A stretch of 64,000 nt of DNA. Origin: Rhodopseudomonas pseudopalustris. GTDB taxonomy: Bacteria; Pseudomonadota; Alphaproteobacteria; Rhizobiales; Xanthobacteraceae. The stretch's first letter is position 1. Each line of letters opens with the position of its first letter. This document shows, one piece after another, positions 45,361 through 55,668 of the stretch. The DNA lies in NCBI RefSeq assembly GCF_900110435.1, contig NZ_FODT01000004.1:372001-436000 (forward strand), written 5' to 3'. The position numbers and the translations under genes are program-made. The notes under the pieces are model-generated. The model ran no database searches. It had not been told where the DNA came from and was given only the letters and a program-made list of their open reading frames with translations.

Positions 45361-46386
45361 GTGAAAACAATAATCGCCAGACTCGCCGCGATGCTGTCGG
45401 CGCTGTTGCTCACCACCACGCTCGCCGTTGCGCAGAGCAAGGTGACGATCGCGATCGGCGGCGGGGCATGCCTTTGCTATCTGCCGACGGTGCTGGCGAA
45501 GCAACTCGGCGAATACGAGAAGGCCGGGCTCAGCGTCGAGCTGGTCGATCTCAAGGGTGGTTCGGATGCGCTGAAGGCCGTGCTCGGCGGCAGCGCCGAC
45601 GTGGTGTCGGGTTACTTCGATCACACGGTGAATCTCGCCGCCAAGAAGCAGGAGATGCAGTCGTTCGTGGTTTATGATCGCTATCCGGGGCTGGTGCTGG
45701 CGGTTTCGCCTGGGCACACGGCGGAGATCAAGTCGATCAAGGACCTCGCCGGCAAAAAGGTCGGCGTCAGCGCGCCGGGTTCGTCGACCGATTTCTTTCT
45801 CAAATATCTTTTGAAGAAGAACGGCGTTGATCCGAACAACGTGTCGGTGATCGGCGTCGGCCTCGGCGCCACCGCGGTGGCGGCGATGCAGCAGGGCCAG
45901 ATCGACGCCGCGGTGATGCTCGATCCGGCGGTGACGATTCTGCAGAGCGCCCACGCTGATTTGCGTATCCTCAGCGATACGCGGACCGAGCACGACACCC
46001 GCGAGGTGTTCGGCGGTGACTATCCCGGCGGCGCGCTGTACGCGACGGTGGCCTGGATCAAGGCGCATCCGAAGGAGGCGCAGGGACTGACCAACGCCAT
46101 CCTGAATACGCTGGGCTGGATTCACACGCATTCGGCGGACGAGATCGCCGACAGGATGCCGCCCAACATCGTCGGCAAGGACAGGGCGCAATATGTCGCC
46201 GCGTTGAAAAACACGATTCCGATGTATTCGACCACCGGGTTGATGGACCCGAAGGGCGCCGATGCGGTGCTCGCGGTGTTCAGCGTCGGCTCGCCCGAGG
46301 TCGCGAAAGCCAATATCGACGTGACCAAGACCTACACCAACGCTTTCGTCGAGCAGGCGGCGAAGACGTCGGGTGCGGCGAAGTAA
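45361..46386 (+). CDS. ABC importer substrate-binding protein (NMT1/SsuA-like)
   Basis: A 341-residue periplasmic binding protein from GTG 45361, with GGGAGAAACGTC just before it. Signal peptide residues 1-23 (cleavage after VAQ/AVA), then SKVTIAIGGGACLCYLP. KGGSDALKAVLGGSADVVSGYFDHTVNLA and DLAGKKVGVSAPGSSTDFFLKYLL are typical of the NMT1/THI5-like and SsuA/TauA group. Substrates of the family include sulfonates, taurine, nitrate and pyrimidine precursors of thiamine; here it is undefined. It carries two Cys close together (ACLCY) at the expected ligand cleft. The NUDIX gene follows 11 bases on. Confidence 0.87.
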   Translation: MKTIIARLAAMLSALLLTTTLAVAQSKVTIAIGGGACLCYLPTVLAKQLGEYEKAGLSVELVDLKGGSDALKAVLGGSADVVSGYFDHTVNLAAKKQEMQSFVVYDRYPGLVLAVSPGHTAEIKSIKDLAGKKVGVSAPGSSTDFFLKYLLKKNGVDPNNVSVIGVGLGATAVAAMQQGQIDAAVMLDPAVTILQSAHADLRILSDTRTEHDTREVFGGDYPGGALYATVAWIKAHPKEAQGLTNAILNTLGWIHTHSADEIADRMPPNIVGKDRAQYVAALKNTIPMYSTTGLMDPKGADAVLAVFSVGSPEVAKANIDVTKTYTNAFVEQAAKTSGAAK

Positions 46387-46397
46387 CGGCGTCGGCC

Positions 46398-47114
46398 ATG
46401 AGCGCGTCCGTGCCGGTCACGATCCACCGCGTGACCCATCTCGACCTGTGGGTCGGCGACTATGTGTGGCCGTTCACAGAAAGGCACCGGTCGAAAATCG
46501 ATGGCTATTTCGCCGCGCGTCAGTTGGAGCAGCCGAAGCTGTGGAACGGCCGCGTGCTGTTGGGGCGGCGGCCGCGATTTGACGGCGCGCGGTTCAGTGC
46601 CGAGTGCTTCGAGACCGACTTCGCCAGTTTCCTGTGCTGGCGGGAATGGGATTTCCCCGACGCGTCGGTGTTCAATGGTTTCGGAATGGGCGTGATCCGC
46701 AGCAAAGACGGCGCGATCGTCCTCGGCGAGATGGGCGCGCATACATCCAACGCCGGTCAGGTGTATTTCGCCGGCGGCACGCCGGATCCGTCCGATGTTC
46801 GTAACCATCGGCTCGACATCGCCGCCAGCGTCACACGCGAGGTTCAGGAAGAGACCGGGTTGTCCCGGTTCGACTACCGCGCAGCTGATGATTGGCACTG
46901 CGTCGAGGCCGGTTCATTCGTGGCGATGCTGCGTATCCTGGATGTCTATCTCCCCGCCGAAGCGCTGAAGTCACGGATCGAGGCGCATCTCGCGCGCGAT
47001 GAATTGCCGGAGTTCAGCCGGGTGCACCTGGTGCGGTCGGAGGCGGATTTCCTCCCGGCGATGCCGCGCTTCGTCACCGCCTATCTCACGATGCTGCTGG
47101 ACGGCGACGACTGA
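46398..47114 (+). CDS. NUDIX hydrolase
   Basis: A 238-residue protein with a C-terminal NUDIX box: Gly-Gly-Thr-Pro at about 132, then a longer-than-normal insertion and REVQEETGL, with the Glu residues that bind Mg. The N-terminal 85 residues form a separate alpha/beta region (HLDLWVGDYVWPF, GYFAARQLE). It hydrolyses a nucleoside diphosphate linked to another moiety; substrate unknown. It lies 11 bases after the binding protein gene, suggesting a link to the imported compound. Its 3' end overlaps the GT87 gene on the other strand by 34 bases. Confidence 0.8.
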   Translation: MSASVPVTIHRVTHLDLWVGDYVWPFTERHRSKIDGYFAARQLEQPKLWNGRVLLGRRPRFDGARFSAECFETDFASFLCWREWDFPDASVFNGFGMGVIRSKDGAIVLGEMGAHTSNAGQVYFAGGTPDPSDVRNHRLDIAASVTREVQEETGLSRFDYRAADDWHCVEAGSFVAMLRILDVYLPAEALKSRIEAHLARDELPEFSRVHLVRSEADFLPAMPRFVTAYLTMLLDGDD

Positions 47115-48331
47115 CAGGCGGGGGAGGCCGCGGACGCGTCGCTCCTGCGCAGCCCTTGGAAAATCAGCCCGATCATCGCCAGCGTGGCGAGCGGTGCGAA
47201 CCGGCCAGCTTCGACGTAGACCGCAGGGCTTGCCAGCGGCACCACCCAGATCGCAGTCGCGACCAGCCATGGCAACGGTCCGGGTGTCGATGTGAACGAC
47301 GCAAACCAGAGCGTCAGCGCCACGACCAGCAGCAGCGCGTCGTAGGGGCCGGAATGCGGCGCGGCGAGGATCGTCGCGGCCAGCAGGACCGCGAGCCGCA
47401 GATCCGGCATGCCGCGGATGCGGAAGGAAAGGGCGGTGATCACCACGGCAACGACCAAGGCCGCGGCTTGCAGCGTCGACGCGAGCGTCTCACCGGCGCC
47501 GAGCAATCTCGCGCAGGCCCAGACGCTGTGGCCCCAGATCCGGCCATAGCTCACCCATTTCGGATCGGCGCTGACCATGTTCTCGATCAACTTCGGCAGC
47601 CACCAGATCCAGATGTCGAGGCCGAAGATCAGCGCGCTCGCCGCGGCCAGCGCCAGCGCTGAGCCGGCCGTGGCAAGCAGCGCGCGCCACTGCCCGGCGG
47701 CGATGAGTGCGACGGGGATCAGCACGGCGAATTGCGGTTTGAAGCTCAGCAGGCCGAGCACCGCGCCGGCGAGCAGCGGCCGATCCGGCAGCGCGCGAAA
47801 TCCGGCGACGATCAGCGCCGCGACCAAAAACGAGCATTGGCCGTCGGCGAGGGTGATCGCCGCGGCAGGCGACAGCAGCGCCGCGAGTGCGACGAAGCGC
47901 GCACGATCGGGCCGGTCGGCGCCGACCAGCAGTGCAGCAACCAGCGCTGCGGCGGTAACGATCTGGAACGCGAAATAGGAGCCAATGAATCCGAGCGGCG
48001 CGAACGGCAGCAGCAGCACCAGGAAGCTCGGTGGGTAGAACCACGGCCGATAGGCCAGCGGCACGGTCAGCCAGTCGCGCAGACTGTCGTTGAGGAAGGC
48101 GGTGAACCGGTCGCCGTCCATGATCAGCGGCAGGTTGCCGTCGAGCATCGCCCGGATTGCGCCCCAGAACACCGCCCAGTCGGTGCCGAGCGCGATGTGG
48201 TTCAGGCCGATGAAGCCAGGCTTGAACGCGGTCGAGCCCAGCACTGCCCAGCCGTACAGGGTGGCGAGCGCAAAGGTCGGAAGCACCACCAGCGCCACCG
48301 GGCCCCATTTCGGCGACGGCGCTGGCGACAT
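47081..48331 (-). CDS. GT87 family polyprenol-linked glycosyltransferase
   Basis: A 416-residue membrane protein with about ten helices, of the DUF2029/GT87 family of polyprenyl-phosphate sugar-dependent mannosyltransferases. TDWAVFWGAIRAMLDG near the start holds the conserved Asp, YRPWFYPPSFLVLLLPFA the conserved aromatic-Pro-Pro block, and LLSFKPQFAVLIPVA a later conserved segment. It would move a sugar from a lipid carrier onto a glycan or lipid outside the inner membrane. It starts 9 bases after bioB in the same direction and overlaps the NUDIX gene at its end. Confidence 0.85.
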   Translation of the reverse strand: MSPAPSPKWGPVALVVLPTFALATLYGWAVLGSTAFKPGFIGLNHIALGTDWAVFWGAIRAMLDGNLPLIMDGDRFTAFLNDSLRDWLTVPLAYRPWFYPPSFLVLLLPFAPLGFIGSYFAFQIVTAAALVAALLVGADRPDRARFVALAALLSPAAAITLADGQCSFLVAALIVAGFRALPDRPLLAGAVLGLLSFKPQFAVLIPVALIAAGQWRALLATAGSALALAAASALIFGLDIWIWWLPKLIENMVSADPKWVSYGRIWGHSVWACARLLGAGETLASTLQAAALVVAVVITALSFRIRGMPDLRLAVLLAATILAAPHSGPYDALLLVVALTLWFASFTSTPGPLPWLVATAIWVVPLASPAVYVEAGRFAPLATLAMIGLIFQGLRRSDASAASPACQSSPSSSIVR

Positions 48332-48340
48332 GGTGATAGC

Positions 48341-49369
48341 CTACGCGTTACCGTGGGCGTGAACGCCGAGGTCGTCGCGCGGGGTGATGCCGAGTCTGGC
48401 GAACAGCGCACGGTCCTTGCTGTCGCCGGGGTTCGGCGTGGTCAGCAGGGTGTCGCCGATGAAGATCGAATTGGCGCCGGCGAGGAAGCACAGCGCCTGC
48501 ATCTCGTCGCTCATCGCGGTGCGGCCGGCGGCGAGGCGGACATCGGACTTCGGCATCATGATCCGCGCCAGCGCGATGGTGCGGACGAATTCGAACGGAT
48601 CGACCGGCGTGGCGGTCGCCGCGATCGGCGTGCCTTCGATCGGGATCAGCATGTTGATCGGCACGCTCTCCGGGTGTTGCGGCAGGTTGGCGAGGGTGCG
48701 CAGCATCTCGACGCGGTCGGTCGGCTTTTCGCCGAGGCCGAGAATGCCGCCGCAGCACACTTTGATGCCGGCGTCCTGCACCTTCTCCAGCGTCTCGAGC
48801 CGGTCGCCGAAGCTGCGGGTCTTGACCACCGACGAATAGAACCCCTCGGACGTGTCGATGTTGTGGTTGTAGTAGTCGAGGCCGGCGTCGGCGAGCTGCT
48901 TGGCCTGATCATCGGTCAGCATCCCGAGCGTCATGCAGGCTTCCATCCCGAGCGCCTTGACGCCCTTCACCATCTCGATCACCGGCGCCATGTCGCGGTC
49001 CTTCGGCGAGCGCCACGCCGCGCCCATGCAATAGCGCGTTGCGCCGGCGTCGCGCGCCGCCTTGGCGCCCTCGATCACCTTGGCCGGGTCCATCAGCTTG
49101 GAGGCGGGCAGGGCGGTGTCGTGATGCGACGACTGGCTGCAATAGCCGCAGTCCTCGGCGCAGCCGCCGGTCTTGACGTTGAGCAGCTGATTGCACTGCA
49201 CCGCATTGGCGTCGAAGCTCTGGCGGTGGATGGTCTGCGCCCGGAAGATCAAATCCGCGAACGGCGCGTGATAGATCGCGGCGGCTTCCTCGCGCGTCCA
49301 GTCGTGGCGGATGGTCGGGGTGGAATCGGCGAGAGCTTGGGCCAAAGACGGCAGATCGATCGAATTCAA
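48341..49369 (-). CDS. bioB: Biotin synthase
   Basis: BioB inserts sulfur into dethiobiotin using radical SAM chemistry. The 342-residue protein (from TTG 49369) has the CxxxCxxC motif Cys70, Cys74, Cys77 in [21 protein letters not shown] and [10 protein letters not shown]. The 2Fe-2S ligand Cys residues and Arg (RLAAGR) are present. Start choice: TTG 49369 has GGAG 7 bases upstream and yields the normal N-terminus [10 protein letters not shown]; an ATG at 49438 would add 23 unrelated residues. No other bio genes are nearby, but the GT87 gene follows 9 bases downstream. Confidence 0.93.
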   Translation of the reverse strand: MNSIDLPSLAQALADSTPTIRHDWTREEAAAIYHAPFADLIFRAQTIHRQSFDANAVQCNQLLNVKTGGCAEDCGYCSQSSHHDTALPASKLMDPAKVIEGAKAARDAGATRYCMGAAWRSPKDRDMAPVIEMVKGVKALGMEACMTLGMLTDDQAKQLADAGLDYYNHNIDTSEGFYSSVVKTRSFGDRLETLEKVQDAGIKVCCGGILGLGEKPTDRVEMLRTLANLPQHPESVPINMLIPIEGTPIAATATPVDPFEFVRTIALARIMMPKSDVRLAAGRTAMSDEMQALCFLAGANSIFIGDTLLTTPNPGDSKDRALFARLGITPRDDLGVHAHGNA

Positions 49370-49630
49370 CGCGGCGCTCCATGCTGTGTCGTTCAGCTCG
49401 CAATGCCATACGGCGTTTCGGTGGGGGAGGAAACCCACTGCCGGTCGGGCGAGGGCCGACGATTGGTTAGGTCAGGATTTCTGACGCTTTATCGTGGGTT
49501 TTGTCCATCATTTAGCGTTGCGAACCCATAGCGAGGTCGTCTAGAAGAATGGCGGTCCGGTTCGTCCGACTCTTGCGTCAACCCTCTTTCAATGGTTGCC
49601 GTCGACGATGTGGACCTGAAGGTGTCGGGT

Positions 49631-49783
49631 ATGACGATTCGCAGTGGCAGGTCGGGAACGGAAGGGGCGGCGATTTTCGCTGCGTCCGCGATTCCGGCTG
49701 CGCCGGCTCCGACCCCTGCTCTCGAGGCTGTTGCGCTCGAGACCCTCGCGCTTGGCGGGCTGCTTCTGCTTATTTGCCCCTGA
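49631..49783 (+). CDS. leuA leader ORF ending Leu-Leu-Leu-Leu-Ile
   Basis: An ORF of 50 residues (ATG 49631, GAAGG 8 bases upstream) ends LALGGLLLLICP; the last codons are CTG-CTT-CTG-CTT-ATT-TGC-CCC-TGA. A run of four Leu plus Ile just before the stop, in front of leuA, is what is expected of a leucine attenuation leader. It is longer than usual; a longer form from 49592 is also open. CCCCTGAG around its stop (49777-49784) pairs with CTCAGGGG at 49812-49819. Confidence 0.65.
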   Translation: MTIRSGRSGTEGAAIFAASAIPAAPAPTPALEAVALETLALGGLLLLICP

Positions 49784-49857
49784 GGGCCGTCTGGGCATTT
49801 GCGCCTGGGCACTCAGGGGATCGCACGAACGCCAGACCCCCTATGCGCCCGGACGGC
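49777..49857 (+). promoter_or_regulatory. leuA leader RNA with competing stems
   Basis: Stem A joins 49777-49784 (CCCCTGAG, at the leader stop) with 49812-49819 (CTCAGGGG), 8 pairs. Stem B joins 49786-49796 (GCCGTCTGGGC) with 49847-49857 (GCCCGGACGGC), 11 pairs with one G-U. A and B cross, so only one can form unless a pseudoknot arises. Stem B ends 8 bases before the AAAGGA ribosome site of leuA. No U-run follows, so control would act by anti-termination elsewhere or on translation. Confidence 0.6.
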
Positions 49858-49879
49858 GCCCGACCAAAGGAATTCTTTC

Positions 49880-51454
<1,575 letters not shown>

Positions 51455-51487
51455 TCAGTCCGCGCGACGCATTATGCAATAAACGCA

Positions 51488-51514
51488 AACGCAGCGCTTC
51501 GGCGCTGCGTTTTT
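51488..51514 (+). terminator. Intrinsic terminator after leuA
   Basis: AACGCAGCGC (51488-51497), loop TTCG, GCGCTGCGTT (51502-51511) and a T-run to 51514. A UUCG tetraloop with a 10-pair stem makes it very stable. Confidence 0.9.
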
Positions 51515-51630
51515 GCGCCGCAGCAATGCCCCCTGCGAACTGGCAATGGCTTTTATTGGCGAGTCTCTGTATTGGGGGCGAGCAACACGTAGCGCGGCTA
51601 GCGCGCATCGACAAAAATAGGGGACGTCCC

Positions 51631-52635
51631 ATGCGTAAGCTGATTCTGTCCGCGGCGTCGGCCGCAATGCTTGCCCTGGCCGGGCCGGCAGCAGCACAAT
51701 CACCGATCGTCATTAAGTTCAGCCATGTCGTGGCGCCGAACACGCCGAAGGGACTGGCGGCGGAGAAGTTCAAAGAGCTCGCGGATAAGTACACCGAGGG
51801 TAAGGTCAAGGTCGAAGTCTATCCGAACTCCCAGCTCTACAAGGACAAGGAAGAACTCGACGCACTGCAGCTCGGCGCGGTGCAGATGCTGGCACCGTCG
51901 ATCTCGAAGTTTGGTCCGGCGGGGGTCAAGGAATTCGAGGTATTCGATCTTCCCTACATCCTTCCGGACATCGCGGCGCTGCGCAAGGTGACCACCGGTC
52001 CGGTCGGCACCAAGCTGTTCAAGCTGCTCGACGCCAAGGGCATGACCGGTCTCGCCTATTGGGACAACGGCTTCAAGATCATGAGCGCCAACAAGAAGCT
52101 CGTGACTCCCGAGGACTACAAGGGCCTCAAGTTCCGGATCCAGTCCTCGAAGGTGCTCGACGCCCAGTTCCGCTCGCTCGGCGCGATCCCGCAGGTGATG
52201 GCGTTCTCGGAAGTGTACCAGGCGCTGCAGACCGGCGTGGTCGACGGCCAGGAGAACACGCCGTCGAACATGTACACGCAGAAGATGCACGAAGTGCAGA
52301 AGTACACCACCCTGACCAATCACGGCTATATCGGCTACGCGGTGATCGTGAACAAGAAGTTCTGGGACGGTATCCCGGCCGAAATCCGCACCCAACTCGA
52401 CAAGGCGATGGTCGAGGCCACCGACTTCGGCAACAGCCAATCGCAGAAGGAAAACGACGACGCGCTGGCGGAAATGAAGAAGTCCGGCAAGACCGAGCTG
52501 ATCACGCTGACGCCGGAGCAGAACTCGGCGATGCGCAAGGCGATGGCGCCGGTCTATGACGACGTCTCGGGGCGCATCGGCAAGGGGCTCATCGAAGAGT
52601 TCCTGAAAGAGAGCGGCGGCGGTCCGACGAAGTAG
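51631..52635 (+). CDS. dctP: TRAP transporter solute-binding protein
   Basis: A 334-residue DctP-type periplasmic binding protein. Signal peptide residues 1-25 (MRKLILSAAS start, cleavage near AAAQS). The mature part begins PIVIKFSHVVAPNTPKGLAAEKFKEL, a family hallmark; FRIQSSKVLDAQFRSLGAIPQVMAFSEVYQALQTGVVDGQENTPSN contains the Arg that pairs with the substrate carboxylate and the DGQE/N block. Expected substrates are C4-dicarboxylates or related organic acids. It is first in a dctP-dctQ-dctM set; a hairpin sits between dctP and dctQ. ATG 51631 gives a normal signal peptide; the frame is open upstream. Confidence 0.93.
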   Translation: MRKLILSAASAAMLALAGPAAAQSPIVIKFSHVVAPNTPKGLAAEKFKELADKYTEGKVKVEVYPNSQLYKDKEELDALQLGAVQMLAPSISKFGPAGVKEFEVFDLPYILPDIAALRKVTTGPVGTKLFKLLDAKGMTGLAYWDNGFKIMSANKKLVTPEDYKGLKFRIQSSKVLDAQFRSLGAIPQVMAFSEVYQALQTGVVDGQENTPSNMYTQKMHEVQKYTTLTNHGYIGYAVIVNKKFWDGIPAEIRTQLDKAMVEATDFGNSQSQKENDDALAEMKKSGKTELITLTPEQNSAMRKAMAPVYDDVSGRIGKGLIEEFLKESGGGPTK

Positions 52636-52642
52636 TTCGACA

Positions 52643-52678
52643 GCGAGCACCCGCGCATCGCCGGGTGCTCGCCATTTT
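52643..52678 (+). terminator. Hairpin between dctP and dctQ
   Basis: GCGAGCACCCG (52643-52653) and CGGGTGCTCGC (52662-52672) form an 11-pair stem, followed by CATTTTCT. It can act as a partial terminator or protect the dctP message, giving more binding protein than membrane subunits. Confidence 0.7.
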
Positions 52679-52762
52679 CTGGAATTCTGCTTCCAGTTCC
52701 GGCATCAGTGTCCGTGGTTACTAATCTGCCTGACGACCAGCCGATCGATACGGGGGGAATGA

Positions 52763-53347
52763 ATGTTGATGCGCATCCTCGACCGGCTTGAGGAGATATT
52801 GATCGCGACGATGATCGGCGGCGCCACGCTGCTGATCTTCATCGCCGTGATGCACCGCTATCTGGTCGGTGTGCCGTTCCTCTATCCGATCCTGTTCCCG
52901 ATCGACCTGTCCTGGGCGCAGGAACTGTGCATCTACATGTTCGTGTGGATGGCGAAGTTCGGTGCCGCCTACGGCGTGCGCACCGGCATCCATGTCGGCG
53001 TCGACGTGCTGGTCAACATCATCCGGCCGAACATCCGCAAGGCGGTGATCCTGTTCGGGCTGTTCTGCGGCGCGCTGTTCACCTCCATCATCGGCACCAT
53101 GGGCGCCAAGTTCGTTTACGGACTGATGGGTACCAACCAGACCTCGCCGGATCTCGAAATCCCGAGCTGGATCGTCTACCTCTGCATTCCGCTCGGGTCG
53201 TATCTGATGTGCTTCCGCTTCCTGCAGGTCGCCTACCACTTCTGGCGTCACGACCATCTTCCGCATCATGATCACAGCCATGTCGAGGGGGTCGACGACC
53301 CGCATATGCCCGGCTCTGCTGCTGCGGCGGCGGAGGCGGTGCGATGA
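52763..53347 (+). CDS. dctQ: TRAP transporter small permease
   Basis: A 194-residue DctQ-type membrane protein with four helices (about 15-35, 50-70, 90-115, 130-155). LDRLEEILIATMIGGATLLIFIAVMHRY is the family start, and WAQELCIYMFVWMAKFGAAYGVRTGIHVGVDVLV the conserved middle. The C-terminus is His- and Asp-rich (RHDHLPHHDHSHVEG), which could bind metal or be a simple tail. It overlaps dctM by 4 bases. Together DctQ and DctM form the sodium- or proton-driven membrane part. Confidence 0.92.
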   Translation: MLMRILDRLEEILIATMIGGATLLIFIAVMHRYLVGVPFLYPILFPIDLSWAQELCIYMFVWMAKFGAAYGVRTGIHVGVDVLVNIIRPNIRKAVILFGLFCGALFTSIIGTMGAKFVYGLMGTNQTSPDLEIPSWIVYLCIPLGSYLMCFRFLQVAYHFWRHDHLPHHDHSHVEGVDDPHMPGSAAAAAEAVR

Positions 53348-54669
53348 ACACGGCGATCATCTTCGGGCTTCTGATCGCCCTGATGTTGACCGGGATGCCG
53401 ATCTCGATCGCGCTCGGTCTGACGGTGCTGTCATTCGTCTTCCTGATGACCAATGTGCCGATCGAGGCGGTGTCGCTGAAATTGTTCACCGGCATCGAGA
53501 ATTTCGAGATCATGGCGATCCCGTTCTTCATCCTGGCCGGCAATTTCCTGACCCATGGCGGCGTCGCCCGCCGCATGATCAATTTCGCCACCTCGATGGT
53601 CGGCCACTGGCACGGCGGCCTCGGGCTCGCCGGCGTGATGGCCTGCGCGCTGTTTGCCGCGGTGTCGGGCTCGTCGCCGGCCACGGTGATTGCGATCGGC
53701 TCGATCATGCTGCCGGCGATGGTGAAGCAGGGCTTTCCGAAGCGGTTCGGCGCCGGCGTCATCACCACGTCGGGCGCGCTCGGCATTCTGATCCCGCCAT
53801 CGATCGTCATGGTGGTCTATGCGGTCGCCACCGGCGGCTCGATCGCGCTCGATCCGGCCGGGAATCGCGTGTCGTCGGCCTCGGTCGGGCAGTTGTTCAT
53901 GGCCGGCGTGATCCCCGGCTTGATGCTGGCTTCGCTGCTTGGCCTCACCACCTTCTACCGCGCCTGGAAGCATAATTATCCGCGGCTGCCGAAGGCGAAC
54001 TGGGCGGAGCGGTTCGACGCATTCCGCAAGTGCGTTTGGGGCCTGCTGCTGATCGTGATCGTGCTCGGCGGCATCTATGCCGGCCTGTTCACCCCGACCG
54101 AGGCCGCGGCGATCAGCGCGGTCTATGCCTTCGTGATCGCGGTGTTCGTCTATCGCGACATGGGCCTGCGCGACGTGCCACGGGTGCTGCTCGGCTCCGC
54201 CAATATGAGCGCGATGATCCTCTACATCATCACCAACGCGGTGCTGTTCTCGTTCCTGATGGCCAACGAAAACATTCCACAGCAGATCGCCAACTGGATG
54301 TCGACCGCTGGCGTCAATTGGGTGGTGTTCCTGCTGGTGGTGAACGTCCTGCTGCTGCTCGCCGGCAATGTGATGGAAGCCACTTCGATCGTGCTGATCA
54401 TGGCGCCGATCCTGTTTCCGGTGGCGGTTCAGCTCGGCATCCATCCGGTGCATCTCGGCATCCTGATGGTGGTGAACATGGAAGTGGGCATGTGCCACCC
54501 GCCAGTGGGGCTCAATCTGTACGTCGCCTCAGGCATCGCCAAGATGGGGATCACCGAGCTGACCGTCGCGGTGATGCCGTGGCTGCTGACCATGATCGCG
54601 TTCCTCGGCGTCGTCACCTATGTGCCGGAAATCTCGCTGTGGTTGCCGCGTATGCTTGGGATGTTGTAG
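53344..54669 (+). CDS. dctM: TRAP transporter large permease
   Basis: A 441-residue DctM-type permease with about 12 helices. MTGMPISIALGLTVLSFVFL near the start, MAIPFFILAGNFLTHGGVARRMI, SGSSPATVIAIGSIMLPAM, GALGILIPPSIVMVVYAVAT and MATSIVLIMAPI-type segments are the family blocks. It carries the ion-coupled translocation path. The gene overlaps dctQ (ATGA at 53344). A hairpin follows at 54687. Confidence 0.94.
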   Translation: MNTAIIFGLLIALMLTGMPISIALGLTVLSFVFLMTNVPIEAVSLKLFTGIENFEIMAIPFFILAGNFLTHGGVARRMINFATSMVGHWHGGLGLAGVMACALFAAVSGSSPATVIAIGSIMLPAMVKQGFPKRFGAGVITTSGALGILIPPSIVMVVYAVATGGSIALDPAGNRVSSASVGQLFMAGVIPGLMLASLLGLTTFYRAWKHNYPRLPKANWAERFDAFRKCVWGLLLIVIVLGGIYAGLFTPTEAAAISAVYAFVIAVFVYRDMGLRDVPRVLLGSANMSAMILYIITNAVLFSFLMANENIPQQIANWMSTAGVNWVVFLLVVNVLLLLAGNVMEATSIVLIMAPILFPVAVQLGIHPVHLGILMVVNMEVGMCHPPVGLNLYVASGIAKMGITELTVAVMPWLLTMIAFLGVVTYVPEISLWLPRMLGML

Positions 54670-54686
54670 GCGCGGCGAACAGGGTG

Positions 54687-54714
54687 CGCTTGGTTACAAC
54701 TTGGTAACCAAGCG
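54687..54714 (+). terminator. Probable terminator after dctM
   Basis: CGCTTGGTTAC (54687-54697) and GTAACCAAGCG (54704-54714) form an 11-pair stem with a 6-base loop; the next bases are GTTTCTGTCC, a weak U-run. Confidence 0.65.
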
Positions 54715-54789
54715 GTTTCTGTCCAAACCTTAAGTTGCACGGGGCAGGGCCTGGACCCATCTTCGAAGCCACCTTTCAAGGAGGCTGTC

Positions 54790-55422
54790 ATGAAGAAGGT
54801 TCTGCTCGCTGGCGCCGCCGCACTGGTTCTCGCCGGTTCGACCGCGGCCTATGCCGATCACCGCGGCTGGTTCGACCGTGACGGCGACCATCGTCGACCC
54901 TGGGCCAGCGTGGAGGATCGCACCGCTTTCGCCGATGCGCGGATCGCGGCTGTGAGGGCAGGGCTCAAGCTGACGCCTGACCAGGAAAAGATGTGGCCGC
55001 CGCTCGAGGCTGCGGTGAGGGATTTTGCCAAGCTGCGGATTGACCGCGCCGAGGCGCGGGTCAAGGCGCGGGACGAGGATCGCGACGCCGATCCTGTGGC
55101 GCGGCTGCGCGACCGCGCCGACACCATGGCCGCTACGGCGGCTGCGATGAAGCAGATCGTCGACGCCGCCGATCCGCTCTACAAGTCGCTCGACGAGGGC
55201 CAGAAGCGCCGGCTGCGCATGCTGACGCATTTCGAGGGCTCCCGCGGCGGCTGGGGCGAGCATCGCCATCATCATCAGCGGATGCATCGCGACGACGATG
55301 ACCGTGGCCCGCGTTGGGATCGCGACCGTGACCGCCGCCCGGGGCAGGGTCCCGGACCTCGTCCCGGCGCGATGGAAGACCGCGACGGCATCGACGACGG
55401 ACCGGGCCCCAACCGGCTGTAA
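54790..55422 (+). CDS. LTXXQ-motif periplasmic protein (Spy/CpxP-like)
   Basis: A 210-residue exported protein; signal peptide 1-22 (LAGSTAAYADH). LKLTPDQEKMWPPLEAAVRDF gives the LTxxQ motif, and two long helices (about 45-85 and 100-140) follow as in the Spy/CpxP periplasmic chaperone fold. The C-terminal 60 residues are unusual: an almost continuous His/Asp/Arg/Pro/Gly stretch, e.g. HRHHHQRMHRDDDD, then DRDRDRRPGQGPGPRPG. It may bind metal ions or be disordered. Related alphaproteobacterial proteins respond to envelope stress. AAGGAGG lies ahead of the ATG. It stands alone. Confidence 0.8.
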   Translation: MKKVLLAGAAALVLAGSTAAYADHRGWFDRDGDHRRPWASVEDRTAFADARIAAVRAGLKLTPDQEKMWPPLEAAVRDFAKLRIDRAEARVKARDEDRDADPVARLRDRADTMAATAAAMKQIVDAADPLYKSLDEGQKRRLRMLTHFEGSRGGWGEHRHHHQRMHRDDDDRGPRWDRDRDRRPGQGPGPRPGAMEDRDGIDDGPGPNRL

Positions 55423-55442
55423 CCAACCGTCCACAGCCTCAA

Positions 55443-55488
55443 TCAGCCGCGGAAACCGCCGAATCTCCGGTAGTTTTTCCGCGGCTGA
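55443..55488. other. Long-stem hairpin after the LTXXQ gene
   Basis: TCAGCCGCGGAAA (55443-55455) pairs fully with TTTCCGCGGCTGA (55476-55488), a 13-pair stem with a 20-base loop that itself can fold (CCGG pairs). The stem is followed by AAAAAG, not U, so it is not a standard terminator for the rightward gene, though transcripts may end there. Confidence 0.55.
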
Positions 55489-55592
55489 AAAAGATCGATC
55501 CGAAGAAGGAAAAAGTCGCCCGGCTTGCTGGACATCCCCGGGCTGCTTTGCTAAACGCAGCCGTCCCGAACGGGAAATTCCGGATCGGCTCC

Positions 55593-55668
<76 letters not shown>

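Noticed and set aside
47081-47114. 34-base convergent overlap of NUDIX and GT87 genes as an unusual feature
   Set aside because: Short convergent overlaps are common in dense bacterial genomes; both genes are well supported.
49370-49630. Riboswitch or BioR-type site upstream of bioB
   Set aside because: I looked for a clear palindrome or aptamer blocks and found none I could support.
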